Shown piece by piece: positions 23,726 to 32,973 of a DNA stretch of 37,327 bases. Below the pieces are notes generated by a model. The model had not been told where the DNA came from and searched no databases. It saw only the letters and a program-made list of their open reading frames with translations. Within the stretch, counting starts at the first letter, position 1, and every line of letters starts with the position of its first letter. Location: the NCBI GenBank assembly GCA_025408445.1, contig JANYIZ010000135.1:1-37327 (forward strand), written 5' to 3'. Both the position numbers and the translations under genes were made by a program. The DNA is from Frigoribacterium sp. (GTDB lineage Bacteria > Actinomycetota > Actinomycetes > Actinomycetales > Microbacteriaceae).

Positions 23726-25842
23726 CTAGCTATCATTCCCCAGAGCAGTAAGAGATGGCCCGGACAACAGGGCACCGGCACTGACTTCGGGGCGGAGATC
23801 CAGGCGTCGCAGCAACTGTGCATTGAGAGCCACCACCACCGTTGAGGCCGACATCAGCAGAGCTCCGACCGCCATGGGGAGGATGAATCCGATCGGCGCG
23901 AGAACGCCGGCTGCGAGCGGCACGGCAATTAGGTTGTACCCGGCCGCCCACCACAGGTTCTGCTTCATCTTGCGATAGCTCTTACGGGACAGCTCAATGA
24001 CAGACAGCACCGACCGGGGGTCGTCGCTGGCGAGGATGACACCCGCGGACGCGATGGCGACGTCGGTGCCTGCACCGATCGCGATTCCGACATCCGCTTG
24101 GGCGAGGGCTGGCGCGTCGTTCACGCCATCGCCGACCATCGCGACCTTGCGTCCCTCCGTCTGAAGCTCGATAACCTTCGCGGCCTTATCTTCCGGGTGG
24201 ACTCCCGCGAAGACCCGGTAGATGCCGAGTTGGGCTGCGACCGACCGGGCGACCGCCTCGGCATCCCCGGTGATCATGACGACCTGGATGCCGAGGGTGT
24301 GGAGGGCGTCGACTGCCGGTTGGGATTCGGGCCTGATCTCATCGGCGAGCCCGATCGCCCCCACCACCGTGCCGTTGCGGAGCACGTGCAGGATGATTTC
24401 CCCGTCGTTCTCCCACGCTGTGGTTTTCGTCGTTGCCGAGGAGTTGTGGGAGGCGAGCATGCTCGGCCCACCGACGCTGATCCGGTTGCCGCCGCCAGTT
24501 CCCGTGACGCCGACCGCGGTAGAGGCCTGGAAGTCTGTGGCCCGAAGACCGGGGAGATTGCGTGTTTTGGCTGCCGTGATGATTGCTTTGGCGAGTGGAT
24601 GTTCGCTGTCGCCTTCGACCGCGGCCGCCCAGGAAAGCAATTCCCCTTCGGAGACTCCGTCGACGACGGCTACTTTTGAGACGATGGGTTCACCCTTGGT
24701 CAGGGTGCCAGTCTTGTCGAAGAGCACGGAATTCACGGTGCGCAAAGCCTCGAGGGCGAGTCGATCCTTGATCAACACGCCGCCTTTCGCTGCACGTTCC
24801 GTTGCAATGGATACGACCAAAGGAATAGCCAGGCCCAACGCATGCGGGCACGCAATGACCAGCACGGTGATCGTGCGGATGATCGCCTCATCCGGCGCCC
24901 CCAGTGATGTCCAAACGATTGCCGTAATCACGGCGGCCCCCAGTGCAAACCAGAACAGCCACCGCGCTGCGGTATCGGCCAAACGCTGGGCGCGAGATGA
25001 AGAGTTCTGGGCTTCACTGACCAGACGTTGGATTCCCGCCAGTGCAGTGTTGTCACCGACCGCGGTCACGCGTACACGCAGCGCATTATCGGTTGCAACG
25101 GTGCCAGCCACAACGTGAGAGCCGATGCCACGGCTCACCGGGCGAGACTCGCCGGTGATCATCGATTCATCGACATCCGCGATGCCCTCGGTAATTTCGC
25201 CATCGGCCGGAACGCGGCCGCCAGGGCGCACGACCACCAGGTCGTCCACTACGAGGTCGGAAGGGGCGACCGTGGTGGTGGTGTCACCATCGACCCGTTC
25301 TGCTTCGTCTGGAAGCAGGGCGGCAAGTGATTCGAGGGCGGTCGAGGTTTGCGCGAGCGAGCGCATCTCGATCCAATGCCCCAGCAGCATGATCACGATG
25401 AGCAACGCCAACTCCCACCAGAAGTTGAGCTGGTGATCGAGCAGCCCGAGGCTCGCACCCCCCGAGGCGAGGAACGCGACGGTTATGGCCAAGGCGATGA
25501 GAAGCATCATCCCCGGCTTTCGAGACTTCAACTCCGAGACTGCGCCGGTGAGGAATGCCGCCCGCCCCAGACGTACATCACCGTTCCAAAAACCGGCGAA
25601 ATCCACACCACCAACGGGAATCTGGGCAGCTGGTAACCCAGGATCATCGTAAAGGTGTCACTGAAGAAAACCACCGGCAGGGCAACGACCAGCATGATCC
25701 AAAAAAGCCGCCGGAACTGGGCGACATGATTGCCGTGCCCCGCGTGGTTCATGCCGGCGGAACCCGTCTGGGGATGCCCCGGCACTGTGTCGTGGTCATG
25801 TGCGTGAGATCCATTGATTGCACCCTGGCTAATTCGACTCAT
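23726..25842 (-). pseudogene. copB: CopB-type copper P1B-ATPase, frameshifted
   Basis: Two overlapping frames form one gene. The 5' part (start ATG 25842) has the His-rich metal-binding N-terminus GSHAHDHD...MNHAGHGNHVAQFRRLFW, the first two membrane helices, and FGTVMYVWGG. The frame then shifts within a GC-run (about 25558-25568, consistent with loss of one base), and the rest continues RAAFLTGAVSELKSRKPGMM in the frame open to 23726. That part has MITGES, the membrane motif ACPHALGLAIP (CPH, typical of CopB rather than CopA), DKTGTLTKG with the phosphorylated Asp, SEHPLAKAI and MVGDGVNDAPALAQAD. Family role: ATP-driven copper or silver export across the membrane. If the shift is real the pump is dead or needs frameshifting; if it is a sequencing error the gene is normal. 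A CsoR-type palindrome overlaps the promoter. Confidence 0.85.
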
Positions 25843-25850
25843 GCGATGAC

Positions 25851-25873
25851 CATATACCCCATAGGGGTATATG
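25851..25873. promoter_or_regulatory. CsoR-type copper operator upstream of copB
   Basis: CATATACCCC and GGGGTATATG are perfect 10-bp inverted arms around a three-base ATA centre, ending 8 bp before the copB ATG. The TACCC...GGGTA core is the known signature of operators bound by CsoR-family copper-sensing repressors. No csoR gene is seen in the window, so the repressor is presumably encoded elsewhere. Confidence 0.75.
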
Positions 25874-25911
25874 CGAAGCACTGAATCGGGTTGGCCGCCT
25901 AGCCTGGGCGA

Positions 25912-26163
25912 TCAGGCAGAACCCAGATGCTTGACGCGTTCGAGGTATTCCTCGGTCGTGAGGTCACCCTTCGCATATCTCTCATCGAGAATCTGACGCG
26001 GAGTCTGCACGGCTCCCGCAACTGGCGGAAGAGAAATCGAGGAATGATTTAAGCGCGTTGGCAGCAGACGGAGAACCCCGAAGACCGCGACAATCACCAG
26101 GGCCACAACGATGACCCCGGCCAGCAAACCCCAGCCCATCATGTTGTAGCCGTATCCCCACAT
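25912..26163 (-). CDS. SHOCT-domain membrane protein
   Basis: Start ATG 26163 is backed by AAGGAAA upstream and gives 83 residues; longer frames upstream are not protein-like. The N-terminus MWGYGYNMMGWGLL is Met/Trp/Gly-rich, followed by one hydrophobic helix (GVIVVALVIVAVFGVL). A C-terminal SHOCT motif follows: TPRQILDERYAKGDLTTEEYLERVKHL. Such proteins often accompany copper-resistance genes, and here it lies just upstream of copB on the same strand, 69 bp from its start, with the operator between them. The precise role is unknown. Confidence 0.85.
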   Translation of the reverse strand: MWGYGYNMMGWGLLAGVIVVALVIVAVFGVLRLLPTRLNHSSISLPPVAGAVQTPRQILDERYAKGDLTTEEYLERVKHLGSA

Positions 26164-26457
26164 GGTCAGATTTCCTTGCCTCGGTGGCACGCCCAGCTGC
26201 GGGCATGAGGGATCGAGGTTTTCCTCAACACCGCACCCAATGATGACTACCCCGCACCGATAGCGACGTACCTCTCTGCCGGCTTCGCTGTGAGAGATCA
26301 CGGCAGTTATTACGACCGTTTTGCGCGCCTCTATCGCTAAATTAGGTCCTCTCGTGGCGACCGACTGCCTGCACCGTAAGTTCAGTTTGGAGCGCACCGT
26401 TTGTCGTTCCGCGTGCGGGCGGCGGGGCCCGGTAATGGAGCGTGGGAGGCTGGTGGG

Positions 26458-26982
26458 ATGCTCGAGAACCTTTCGCTGCCCGTAGTGCTCGATTCCCGGG
26501 TTGGGTCGGTCACGCTGCGGCGCGCCTCGGCGGAGGATCTGGATTCGCTTATGATGCTCCTGTCCGACGACGCGGTCAGCGCAGCTCGAGGCGACGTAGC
26601 CTCGGAGACCGATCGTCCGGCGTATTTATGGGCACTCCAGCAGATAATATCCGACCCGGCCAATGAGCTTCTCCTGGCAATAGATGAAGAGCAGCGTGTG
26701 CTCGGAACTATGCAACTGACGCGCATCCCGGGGATGGCTCGGCGAGGTATCGCGCGTCTGCTCGTCGAGGCTGTGCGAGTTCAGAGCGATGCCCGTTCGG
26801 CCGGTATCGGGTCCGCGATGATTCGCTGGGTCACGGATGTTGCGGCCGCAGCCCTTGACGTGGGCCTCGTCCAACTCACCTCTGACGCCGTGAGAACCGA
26901 TGCGCACCGGTTCTACGAACGTCTCGGCTTTGTCGCTTCGCACGTCGGGTTCAAATACCAGCTGCCCTCAGCAGCCCGTTAA
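26458..26982 (+). CDS. GNAT family N-acetyltransferase
   Basis: Start ATG 26458 follows GGGAGG with about eight intervening bases and yields 174 residues. Features in order are TLRRASAEDLDSLMMLLSDD, LLAIDEEQRVLGTMQLTRIP, IEAVRV-like LLVEAVRVQSDARSAGIGSA (acetyl-CoA P-loop) and DAHRFYERLGFVASHVGFKY. This is the single-domain GNAT fold with intact cofactor site. The substrate is unknown. It is monocistronic as far as seen. Confidence 0.88.
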   Translation: MLENLSLPVVLDSRVGSVTLRRASAEDLDSLMMLLSDDAVSAARGDVASETDRPAYLWALQQIISDPANELLLAIDEEQRVLGTMQLTRIPGMARRGIARLLVEAVRVQSDARSAGIGSAMIRWVTDVAAAALDVGLVQLTSDAVRTDAHRFYERLGFVASHVGFKYQLPSAAR

Positions 26983-27080
26983 CCAGGAACGGCACGCTCC
27001 GCAGCGGCTGCCCTGATGATGTAGTCAGCCCGGCGGCATCGTGTCGGTGGCCTCTCAGCGGGTCGGCGCACGATGGGGCG

Positions 27081-27296
27081 ATGCAAGCAAACCGCCGTCT
27101 GCTGTTTTGGTTGCGCGTGCCGTACGCCGCGGACGTCGCGCTGGTAGTGATAGGTATCGCTCTGTTGCTCACGGGACGTGACGTTGGATGGTCGGTGCTG
27201 ATCTTTGCCGGGGTGCGAGCGGTCATCGGGACTTTCGCCCTCCTGGTGCTAGCTCCGCGAATCATCGCGCAGAGACCCAGTACGCCGCGGGAGTGA
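27081..27296 (+). CDS. Small two-helix membrane protein
   Basis: A 71-residue protein starting at ATG 27081: basic N-terminus MQANRRLLFWLR, then two hydrophobic segments (YAADVALVVIGIALLLTG and VLIFAGVRAVIGTFALLVLA) and a short polar tail. The ribosome binding site is weak. No family is recognised, and it may be an orphan or lineage-specific protein. Confidence 0.55.
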   Translation: MQANRRLLFWLRVPYAADVALVVIGIALLLTGRDVGWSVLIFAGVRAVIGTFALLVLAPRIIAQRPSTPRE

Positions 27297-27821
27297 TTCG
27301 CGTGGGATGAGTGCACGATATGGTTCTTCCGCCGGCACCTCTCGAATGTCCGACACAACCAGCGTTTTCCCTCTTCCGGACCCGCCGCGGACTTTGCCGC
27401 GAATCACGGCGAACTCTGGGATGGACGGTGTGGGGCGACGGGATGGACTCGAAAAATAGCGTGATGCCCCGGTTGCGGCCGACCTCCCTCCGTTGCTCTG
27501 GGATGATTCGGTTCGAAGACACACAAGAACCGAAGCCTCCGGCGGGCCGAAGACGTGGTCTGATGCGTGGCCGTTTCGCGATGCCTCGTAGGTGAAATGC
27601 TGTACGAGACCACGGATGGGTCACTGTAGCGTGTGGAGCTGCTGCAAGAGACTCGGAACGAACCAACACGGTACGCCGAACCCCTCGAGCTGTTCCGACA
27701 GAGGTTCCCAACTGAGAGGCATCAGCACGTTCGGCTGCCAGCTAGACCGGCCCCAGATCTGGCGCATTTGACGTCAGCTCCTGCAACCCCATCGGCTCGT
27801 ACCTCGCGCCGTGCGCATTCG
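27297..27821. other. 525-bp gap without a supported gene
   Basis: Several frames are open on both strands, but their sequences are Arg/Pro-rich and show no family resemblance or good starts. CACGGATGGGTCAC at about 27611 is shared exactly with 16463-16476, next to the solo IS256-like end, so this gap may hold another element remnant. Confidence 0.35.
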
Positions 27822-28208
27822 CTAAAAATCGAACCCACCGCGGATTATCGTTGGCAGCCATGGAATCGGGGACGGTGCGTTTCCCAACCCGAACAGATAC
27901 GCATCAGTAAGCGCCAGAACGAGAGCGATAGCCCAGCGAATCCACCAGGGCCGTACCCAGGGAGGTACCGCAACAGCGACCAGGATCAGAGCCGCGCACA
28001 CCAGCGGTGTGACGACTCCCCAGGTAAAATCGAATTCCCGATAATTTGCTGTTGGTCCAGAGCATCCACCGAATCCGCACCAGATAAGCCGAGCCGAAAT
28101 CCAGAGCGGGAATCCGATCAGCAGCGCGAGCGGCACGGTCCAAATCAGGTGCAGCGCCGCGATGCTGAAACCCGCTTGATTCTTTGCGGATACTGTCCTG
28201 TCAGCCAC
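27822..28208 (-). CDS. Hypothetical membrane protein, 128 aa
   Basis: Start GTG at 28208 overlaps the stop of the upstream small gene by eight bases (GTGGCTGA), suggesting coupling. Hydrophobic segments are AALHLIWTVPLALLIGFPLWI, VVTPLVCAALILVAVAV and WIRWAIALVLALTDAYLFGL. A Cys-containing loop (RLIWCGFGGCSGP) separates the first two and would be exposed on one side of the membrane, possibly forming a disulfide. No family recognised. Confidence 0.6.
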   Translation of the reverse strand: MADRTVSAKNQAGFSIAALHLIWTVPLALLIGFPLWISARLIWCGFGGCSGPTANYREFDFTWGVVTPLVCAALILVAVAVPPWVRPWWIRWAIALVLALTDAYLFGLGNAPSPIPWLPTIIRGGFDF

Positions 28209-28578
28209 AACTCACCGTTCCCGACGTGGCGTACGCGCCCGCTTGGATTGATGTACCCCGTGACGACGTTCCGTTGACAGTGACCGTGGCCGGCGTTAGG
28301 AGCAGCACCGTGATCCTCGAGTCGATCGTGGTGCCGGCCGTGAACGACTGATCCTGTTGAATAGAACCAGGCACTCGCTCTACTGTTATCGACACTGTGC
28401 GAGCGGCGCCGGGCGCAATCATGGGAATCCTTTGATCGGGGCGCGTTTCACGTGCATCGAGAAGCTTAGGGATTTGACTTCCGCTCGAACAGTCCCCGGT
28501 TAGGGCGTCAAGCGATGCGTGGCCGCGTGCCGTCCAAGTGTCTCCTTCGACTTTCCCAACTAAGACAAGGATCTTCAA
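28201..28578 (-). CDS. Hypothetical protein, possibly a truncated exported protein
   Basis: The frame opens at TTG 28578 without a clear ribosome binding site, so the true start is uncertain; part of the gene may be missing. The visible product is Thr/Ser/Val-rich, with ARTVSITVERVPGS and DSRITVLLLTPATVTVNG suggesting beta strands, a C-terminal Cys (TVSCG) and an internal Cys. It is coupled to the downstream membrane-protein gene. No known family. Confidence 0.45.
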   Translation of the reverse strand: MKILVLVGKVEGDTWTARGHASLDALTGDCSSGSQIPKLLDARETRPDQRIPMIAPGAARTVSITVERVPGSIQQDQSFTAGTTIDSRITVLLLTPATVTVNGTSSRGTSIQAGAYATSGTVSCG

Positions 28579-28717
28579 CGATCACGTGGTCTCACCTTCT
28601 CGGGACAGTCTCACCAGGATTGAGAATCCACACCCGCCAGCATCGAAGCGGGGCGTCGGAACTACACCTCTGGCGCCCCGCCGTGAGGGCGCCCAGCTAC
28701 AGAGGAATGACATCCCC

Positions 28718-29128
28718 TCATACTGTTGCGTCGGCGGCCCGGGTGCCGCCCTCAGCCTCCCGCTTGGTGAGCGCCCGTTGCCGCATGGCAAGGAACAGCG
28801 GGAACACGAAGGCGTAGGCAGTGAGCCCGGCGAGCACTACATAGATCCAGCCGCGTCTGAGACCGAGTCGGCGTGATTCCAAGATGATCAGGATGCTGCC
28901 AGCCACGGCGGCCACCAGCAGGTCCACCGTGAGAGACGAGACGGCCGGACCGCTGTTCACCCAGTCGCCGGCGAAGTTGCGCAGTTGCACGATCGCGAGG
29001 GCGTTGAAGGTCCAGGTGCCGATAAGCCCGATGAGGGCGAGCACCAGGTACGTGACGGCGAGAGGCGTCCAATACCGCGTGATCGAGAAGCGGGAGGCGG
29101 GTGACGTGATGCGGTCGGGAGGTGTCAT
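28718..29128 (-). CDS. DUF2834 domain membrane protein
   Basis: The 136-residue protein has a polar N-terminus, then about three to four membrane helices: YLVLALIGLIGTWTFNAL, SSLTVDLLVAAVAGSILIILE and WIYVVLAGLTAYAFVFPLFLAMRQRAL. The arrangement and the R-RLG-RRGW motif between helices fit DUF2834, a family of unknown function. Divergent from the gamma-glutamyltransferase-like gene; the 68-bp gap must hold both promoters. Confidence 0.75.
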   Translation of the reverse strand: MTPPDRITSPASRFSITRYWTPLAVTYLVLALIGLIGTWTFNALAIVQLRNFAGDWVNSGPAVSSLTVDLLVAAVAGSILIILESRRLGLRRGWIYVVLAGLTAYAFVFPLFLAMRQRALTKREAEGGTRAADATV

Positions 29129-29196
29129 GTCCCCATGATGGCCGGTTATCGCGGCATCCGGCGATCTTCACGGCCCGCGCCTAGAATCTGCAGACT

Positions 29197-31011
29197 GTGA
29201 CTTCTTCGACATCATTCACTCCGCCCGATCTCGACACCACACGCCCGACCCTCCGCGGTACTTTCGGCATGGTCGCCTCCACCCACTGGATCGCGACGGC
29301 GGCCGCCCAGGCGGTGCTCGAGCGCGGCGGCAATGCCTTCGATGCCGCCACCGCCGGAGCTTTCGTGTTGCATGTGGTCGAGCCGCATCTGAACGGCCCG
29401 GGAGGCGACCTCGTTGGTATCTTTGCGACCGCCGCCGACCCCTCACGGCCGCTCGTGCTCATGGGGCAGGGACCCGCGCCTCACAACGCTACGATCGAGC
29501 ACTTCCGCGCTGAGGGTCTCGACCTGGTGCCCGGCGCTGGGGCGCTCGCCGCCGCAATTCCCGGCGCCGTCGACGCCTGGCTGCTGCTGCTGCGAGACCA
29601 CGGCAGCTGGGAGCTCGGGGAGGTGTTTGCCTTCGCCCGCGTCTACGCCAGGCACGGGCATCCGCTGCTCGGCCGGGTGAGCTCGACGATCGCCGCGGTC
29701 TCTGAGCTATTCGAGACTCACTGGCCGTCCTCGGCAGCGCTCTGGATGCCGCAGGGCCGAGTTCCCCAAGCCGGCGAGCTCGTGGTGAACCCCGCCTATG
29801 CCGACACCCTCGACCGCCTCGCGGATGCTGGTCGGCACGCCGACTCCCGTGAGGGCAGGATCGATGCGGCCCGCGCCGAATGGAGCACCGGATTCGTGGC
29901 CGAGGCGGCGGCCCGGTTCGTGCGCGACAAGCATCGTCATTCCTCGGGCACCGACCATGCCGGCGTGATCGACGAGCAGGATTTCGCCGCTTTCCGGGCA
30001 AGCTACGAGCCAGCGGTCACCCTCGACTTCCGGGGCGTCACCGTCGCGAAATCCGCGGCCTGGGGCCAGGGTCCTGCCCTGTTGCAGTCCCTGGCGATAC
30101 TCGACGGATTCGACGACGAGCGGCTCGATCCGTCGACCGCGCTCGGTGCCCACACCATCCTCGAGGCGCAAAAGCTGAGCCTCGCCGACCGGGAGGCCTA
30201 CTACGGAGACGTCGAGGTTCCGCTCGAATATCTTCTTTCTGCGGGCTACGCGGAGGAGCGTCGCGCCCTCATCACGGACCGGGCCTCGAGCGAATTCCGG
30301 CCTGGTTCGGTACCAGGGGTGCTGGCCTATCACCCGCCGCTACGGGTCTCGTCCGACTTCACCGGGGCGAACGACGAATTTGTTGGAAGTGGCGAGCCGA
30401 CGGTCTCCCCCGCCGGAGTCACCGCGGGCGACACCTGCCACATCGATGTGGTCGACGCGTGGGGCAACATGATCTCGGTAACACCTTCGGGTGGATGGTT
30501 GCAGTCCTCCCCCACGATCCCCGAGCTCGGGTTCTGCCTGGGCAGTCGACTGCAGATGATGTGGCTCGACCCGAGTTCGCCGTCGGCCCTCGTGCCTGGG
30601 CGGCGTCCACGAACCACCCTCACCCCCACGCTGCTGTTGCGCGACGGGCATCCGATCGCCGCCCTCGGCACACCCGGCGGAGACCAGCAGGACCAGTGGC
30701 AGTTGCTGTACCTGCTGCGCACCCTGGTCGGCGGCTATTCCCCCCAGGAGGGGATCGACGCGCCGGCGTTCCACACGACCTCGTTTCCGGAGTCCTTCTG
30801 GCCGCGTACCTGGGAGCCCGGCGGCGCGGTGGTCGAGGGACGGGTGGGGGCGGATGTCATCGCCGAGCTGCGCAGGCGGGGTCATCGCATCACCGTGGCG
30901 GGTGACTGGAGCCTCGGGCGGCTCTCCTCCGTGGGCCGGGATGCCAGTACCGGGCTGCTCACCGCCGCGGCGAATCCGCGTGGTGCCCAGGGCTACGTGG
31001 CGGGTCGCTGA
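29197..31011 (+). CDS. Gamma-glutamyltransferase family protein
   Basis: The 604-residue product (GTG start) has the GGT Ntn-hydrolase layout: FGMVASTHWIATAAAQAVLERGGNAFDAATA near the N-terminus, HVVEPHLNGPGGDLV, and the processing site region AGDTCHIDVVDAWGNMIS, where Thr413 is the likely catalytic nucleophile exposed by self-cleavage. SPTIPELGFCLG, RPRTTLTPTLLL and GTPGGDQQDQWQLLYLL follow. Family role: transfer or hydrolysis of gamma-glutamyl groups, or related cephalosporin acylase-like amide hydrolysis. No signal peptide is evident, and the context after the Thr (DTCH rather than the usual TTH) suggests a GGT-like subgroup with an uncertain substrate. Confidence 0.9.
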   Translation: MTSSTSFTPPDLDTTRPTLRGTFGMVASTHWIATAAAQAVLERGGNAFDAATAGAFVLHVVEPHLNGPGGDLVGIFATAADPSRPLVLMGQGPAPHNATIEHFRAEGLDLVPGAGALAAAIPGAVDAWLLLLRDHGSWELGEVFAFARVYARHGHPLLGRVSSTIAAVSELFETHWPSSAALWMPQGRVPQAGELVVNPAYADTLDRLADAGRHADSREGRIDAARAEWSTGFVAEAAARFVRDKHRHSSGTDHAGVIDEQDFAAFRASYEPAVTLDFRGVTVAKSAAWGQGPALLQSLAILDGFDDERLDPSTALGAHTILEAQKLSLADREAYYGDVEVPLEYLLSAGYAEERRALITDRASSEFRPGSVPGVLAYHPPLRVSSDFTGANDEFVGSGEPTVSPAGVTAGDTCHIDVVDAWGNMISVTPSGGWLQSSPTIPELGFCLGSRLQMMWLDPSSPSALVPGRRPRTTLTPTLLLRDGHPIAALGTPGGDQQDQWQLLYLLRTLVGGYSPQEGIDAPAFHTTSFPESFWPRTWEPGGAVVEGRVGADVIAELRRRGHRITVAGDWSLGRLSSVGRDASTGLLTAAANPRGAQGYVAGR

Positions 31012-31067
31012 TTTGGCCCGGTGATTTTGCCCGGAACGCCGCTGCTCCCAACCGGTAGATTTGTTCC

Positions 31068-32000
31068 ATGCGGCTTGGCGTGCTTGACATCGGGTCGAAT
31101 ACTGTTCACATGTTGCTGGTTGACGCGCACCCCGGTGCCCGACCCATCCCGTTCACCTCACACAAACGCCCCCTGCAACTCATCGCCTACCTCGATGATC
31201 GCGGCGCGATTTCGGCTGCTGGCCAGCGAGTTCTGATCGAATTTGTGACCGCCGCCGCACAGCTCGCGGAGGTGCACGGAGCGGAGGACCTGATGGCCTT
31301 CGCCACCTCCGCCATCCGCGAAGCCAGCAACGGATCGGAAGTGCTGGGGCGGGTGCACGCTGAAACCGGTATCCGGCTCATCGAGCTGAGTGGCACCGAC
31401 GAAGCAGCCGCAACCTATCTCGCGGTGCGCCGATGGTATGGCTGGGGAGCAGGCAGAATCCTCAGTCTCGATATCGGCGGCGGATCGTTCGAAATGGCGA
31501 TGGGAGCTGACGAGCTGCCCGAACTCGCGGTGTCCCTTCCGCTCGGCGCGGGAAGACTCACGCGGGACTTTCTGGATGCGGATCCGCCGTCTGCTAAGAG
31601 CATCAAGGCGGTTCGTAAGCACATCCGCGCGGTACTCGAGGGTCCGATCACGGACATCGGGCGATTGACCGCACCGACACTCGTCGTGGCAACCTCGAAA
31701 TCTTTCCGCTCACTCGCCCGCGTCGCCGGTTCCGCTCCCCGCGCGGAGGGCCCCTTCGTGCGGCGTGAATTGCGGGTAAACGAATTGGCCCTGTGGACCA
31801 GCCGGCTGTCGGCCATGGCTTCTGCGGACCGTGCCGAGCTTCCGGGAGTATCTGTTCTGCGATCGCGTCAACTTCTGGCCGCCGCGTTGGTGGCACAGGC
31901 GGCCATGGAGGGCCTCCACATCGAATCAGTACAGATCTGCCCGTGGGCTCTGCGCGAGGGGCTGATTCTGCTCCGATTCGATCACCTCATGACCGCGTAG
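31068..32000 (+). CDS. Ppx/GppA phosphatase family protein
   Basis: A 310-residue protein with the ASKHA-type phosphate-binding loops VLDIGSNTVHMLLVD (residues 4-18) and LSLDIGGGSFEMAMG (about 137-151), and the central MAFATSAIREASNG. This matches exopolyphosphatase/guanosine pentaphosphatase enzymes, here in the short two-domain form common in actinobacteria, without the C-terminal HD-like domain of enterobacterial Ppx. Probable roles are polyphosphate or (p)ppGpp turnover. It follows the GGT-like gene by 56 bp on the same strand, so cotranscription is possible. Confidence 0.92.
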   Translation: MRLGVLDIGSNTVHMLLVDAHPGARPIPFTSHKRPLQLIAYLDDRGAISAAGQRVLIEFVTAAAQLAEVHGAEDLMAFATSAIREASNGSEVLGRVHAETGIRLIELSGTDEAAATYLAVRRWYGWGAGRILSLDIGGGSFEMAMGADELPELAVSLPLGAGRLTRDFLDADPPSAKSIKAVRKHIRAVLEGPITDIGRLTAPTLVVATSKSFRSLARVAGSAPRAEGPFVRRELRVNELALWTSRLSAMASADRAELPGVSVLRSRQLLAAALVAQAAMEGLHIESVQICPWALREGLILLRFDHLMTA

Positions 32001-32071
32001 CCACTCATCCCCGAGGGATTTCAATTAGCTTTGGACACAGCGCCTGGAAAAAAATGCGACGAGCAGGAACG

Positions 32072-32905
32072 TCATCTGTGTGGCGATAACGCCTCTTCGA
32101 TGCTGCGGGCGCGATGCCCGGAGACCCGCTCGACGTGATCGGTGACGCGGTCAGTCTGACCATCGGCGATGGCCGTGTAGGTGCTCACCCAGGCGTCGAG
32201 TTGCCACTGCTCCGCGCCGTAATGGGCTCGGGACGCGTAAGCCTCGTCCACGGTTTCCGGCGCGTAGCTGAGAGTGCGCCCGATTACGGCGCCGGCACGC
32301 GCGGCGACAACGTCGAGGGTGAGCGCTTCCGGTCCGGTGAGTTCATAGGTGACACCGGCGTGGGGCGCAGGGTCCCGCAGGATAACGGCGGCGACGTCGG
32401 CGACATCCGCTCGCGCAACCGCGGCGACGCGACCGTCTCCGGCAGGACCGCGGATTACCCCGGAATCATCAGCAAAATAGGGAAGCAGATCGGAGTAGAA
32501 ATTGTCCCGCAACAGTGTGAAATGCATTCCGCTCGCACGGATCGTGGCTTCGGCATCGGCATGATCGCGCCCGAGGGTGAAGACAGCGTCGGGATCAGCG
32601 CAAAAGAACGAGGTATAGACGATATGGCTGACGCCCGCGGCAGCAGCCGCTTCAATGAAGGTGCGGTGCTGCACGCGGCGAAACTTCGACTCGGCGGCGG
32701 AGACCATGAACAGCACGTCTACTCCCTCGAGTGCATGCACCGAATTGGAGGCTTCGGTGTAATCAGTCACCACCACCGGGGATCCCTCGATACGCGGGGC
32801 TTTCGCGGCATCGCGCACAACGAGTGTCGGGCTCAGATCGGCGAGCTGGTCGGCCACACGTCGCCCGACATGGCCAGTGGAACCGGTGATGGCGATGACT
32901 GTCAT
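32072..32905 (-). CDS. NmrA/QorB-like NAD(P)-binding protein
   Basis: The 277-residue protein starts MTVIAITGSTGHVGRRVADQL, a GxxGxxG dinucleotide-binding motif, then VVTDYTEASNSVHALEGVD, a VLFMVSAAES strand and HIVYTSFFCADPDAVFTLGRDH, with a C-terminal substrate domain containing YELTGPEALTLDVVAARAG. This is the atypical SDR group that includes NmrA and quinone oxidoreductase QorB; the classical YxxxK pair is not evident. It could be a redox sensor or a quinone/NAD(P)H reductase. Confidence 0.85.
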   Translation of the reverse strand: MTVIAITGSTGHVGRRVADQLADLSPTLVVRDAAKAPRIEGSPVVVTDYTEASNSVHALEGVDVLFMVSAAESKFRRVQHRTFIEAAAAAGVSHIVYTSFFCADPDAVFTLGRDHADAEATIRASGMHFTLLRDNFYSDLLPYFADDSGVIRGPAGDGRVAAVARADVADVAAVILRDPAPHAGVTYELTGPEALTLDVVAARAGAVIGRTLSYAPETVDEAYASRAHYGAEQWQLDAWVSTYTAIADGQTDRVTDHVERVSGHRARSIEEALSPHR

Positions 32906-32973
32906 TGCCCCACGCTAGCCAGCGAATGTGGGAGTTGCCTCCCCGTTTCGGTGCAATCGGCGCTGACCGCGCG

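Noticed and set aside
26164-26457. Open frames upstream of the SHOCT gene
   Set aside because: The extension of the SHOCT frame to 26397 is Arg/Cys-rich and lacks a ribosome binding site, while ATG 26163 has a good one.
27249-27524. Minus-strand frame opposite the small membrane protein
   Set aside because: It overlaps a better small membrane protein and no family is recognised.
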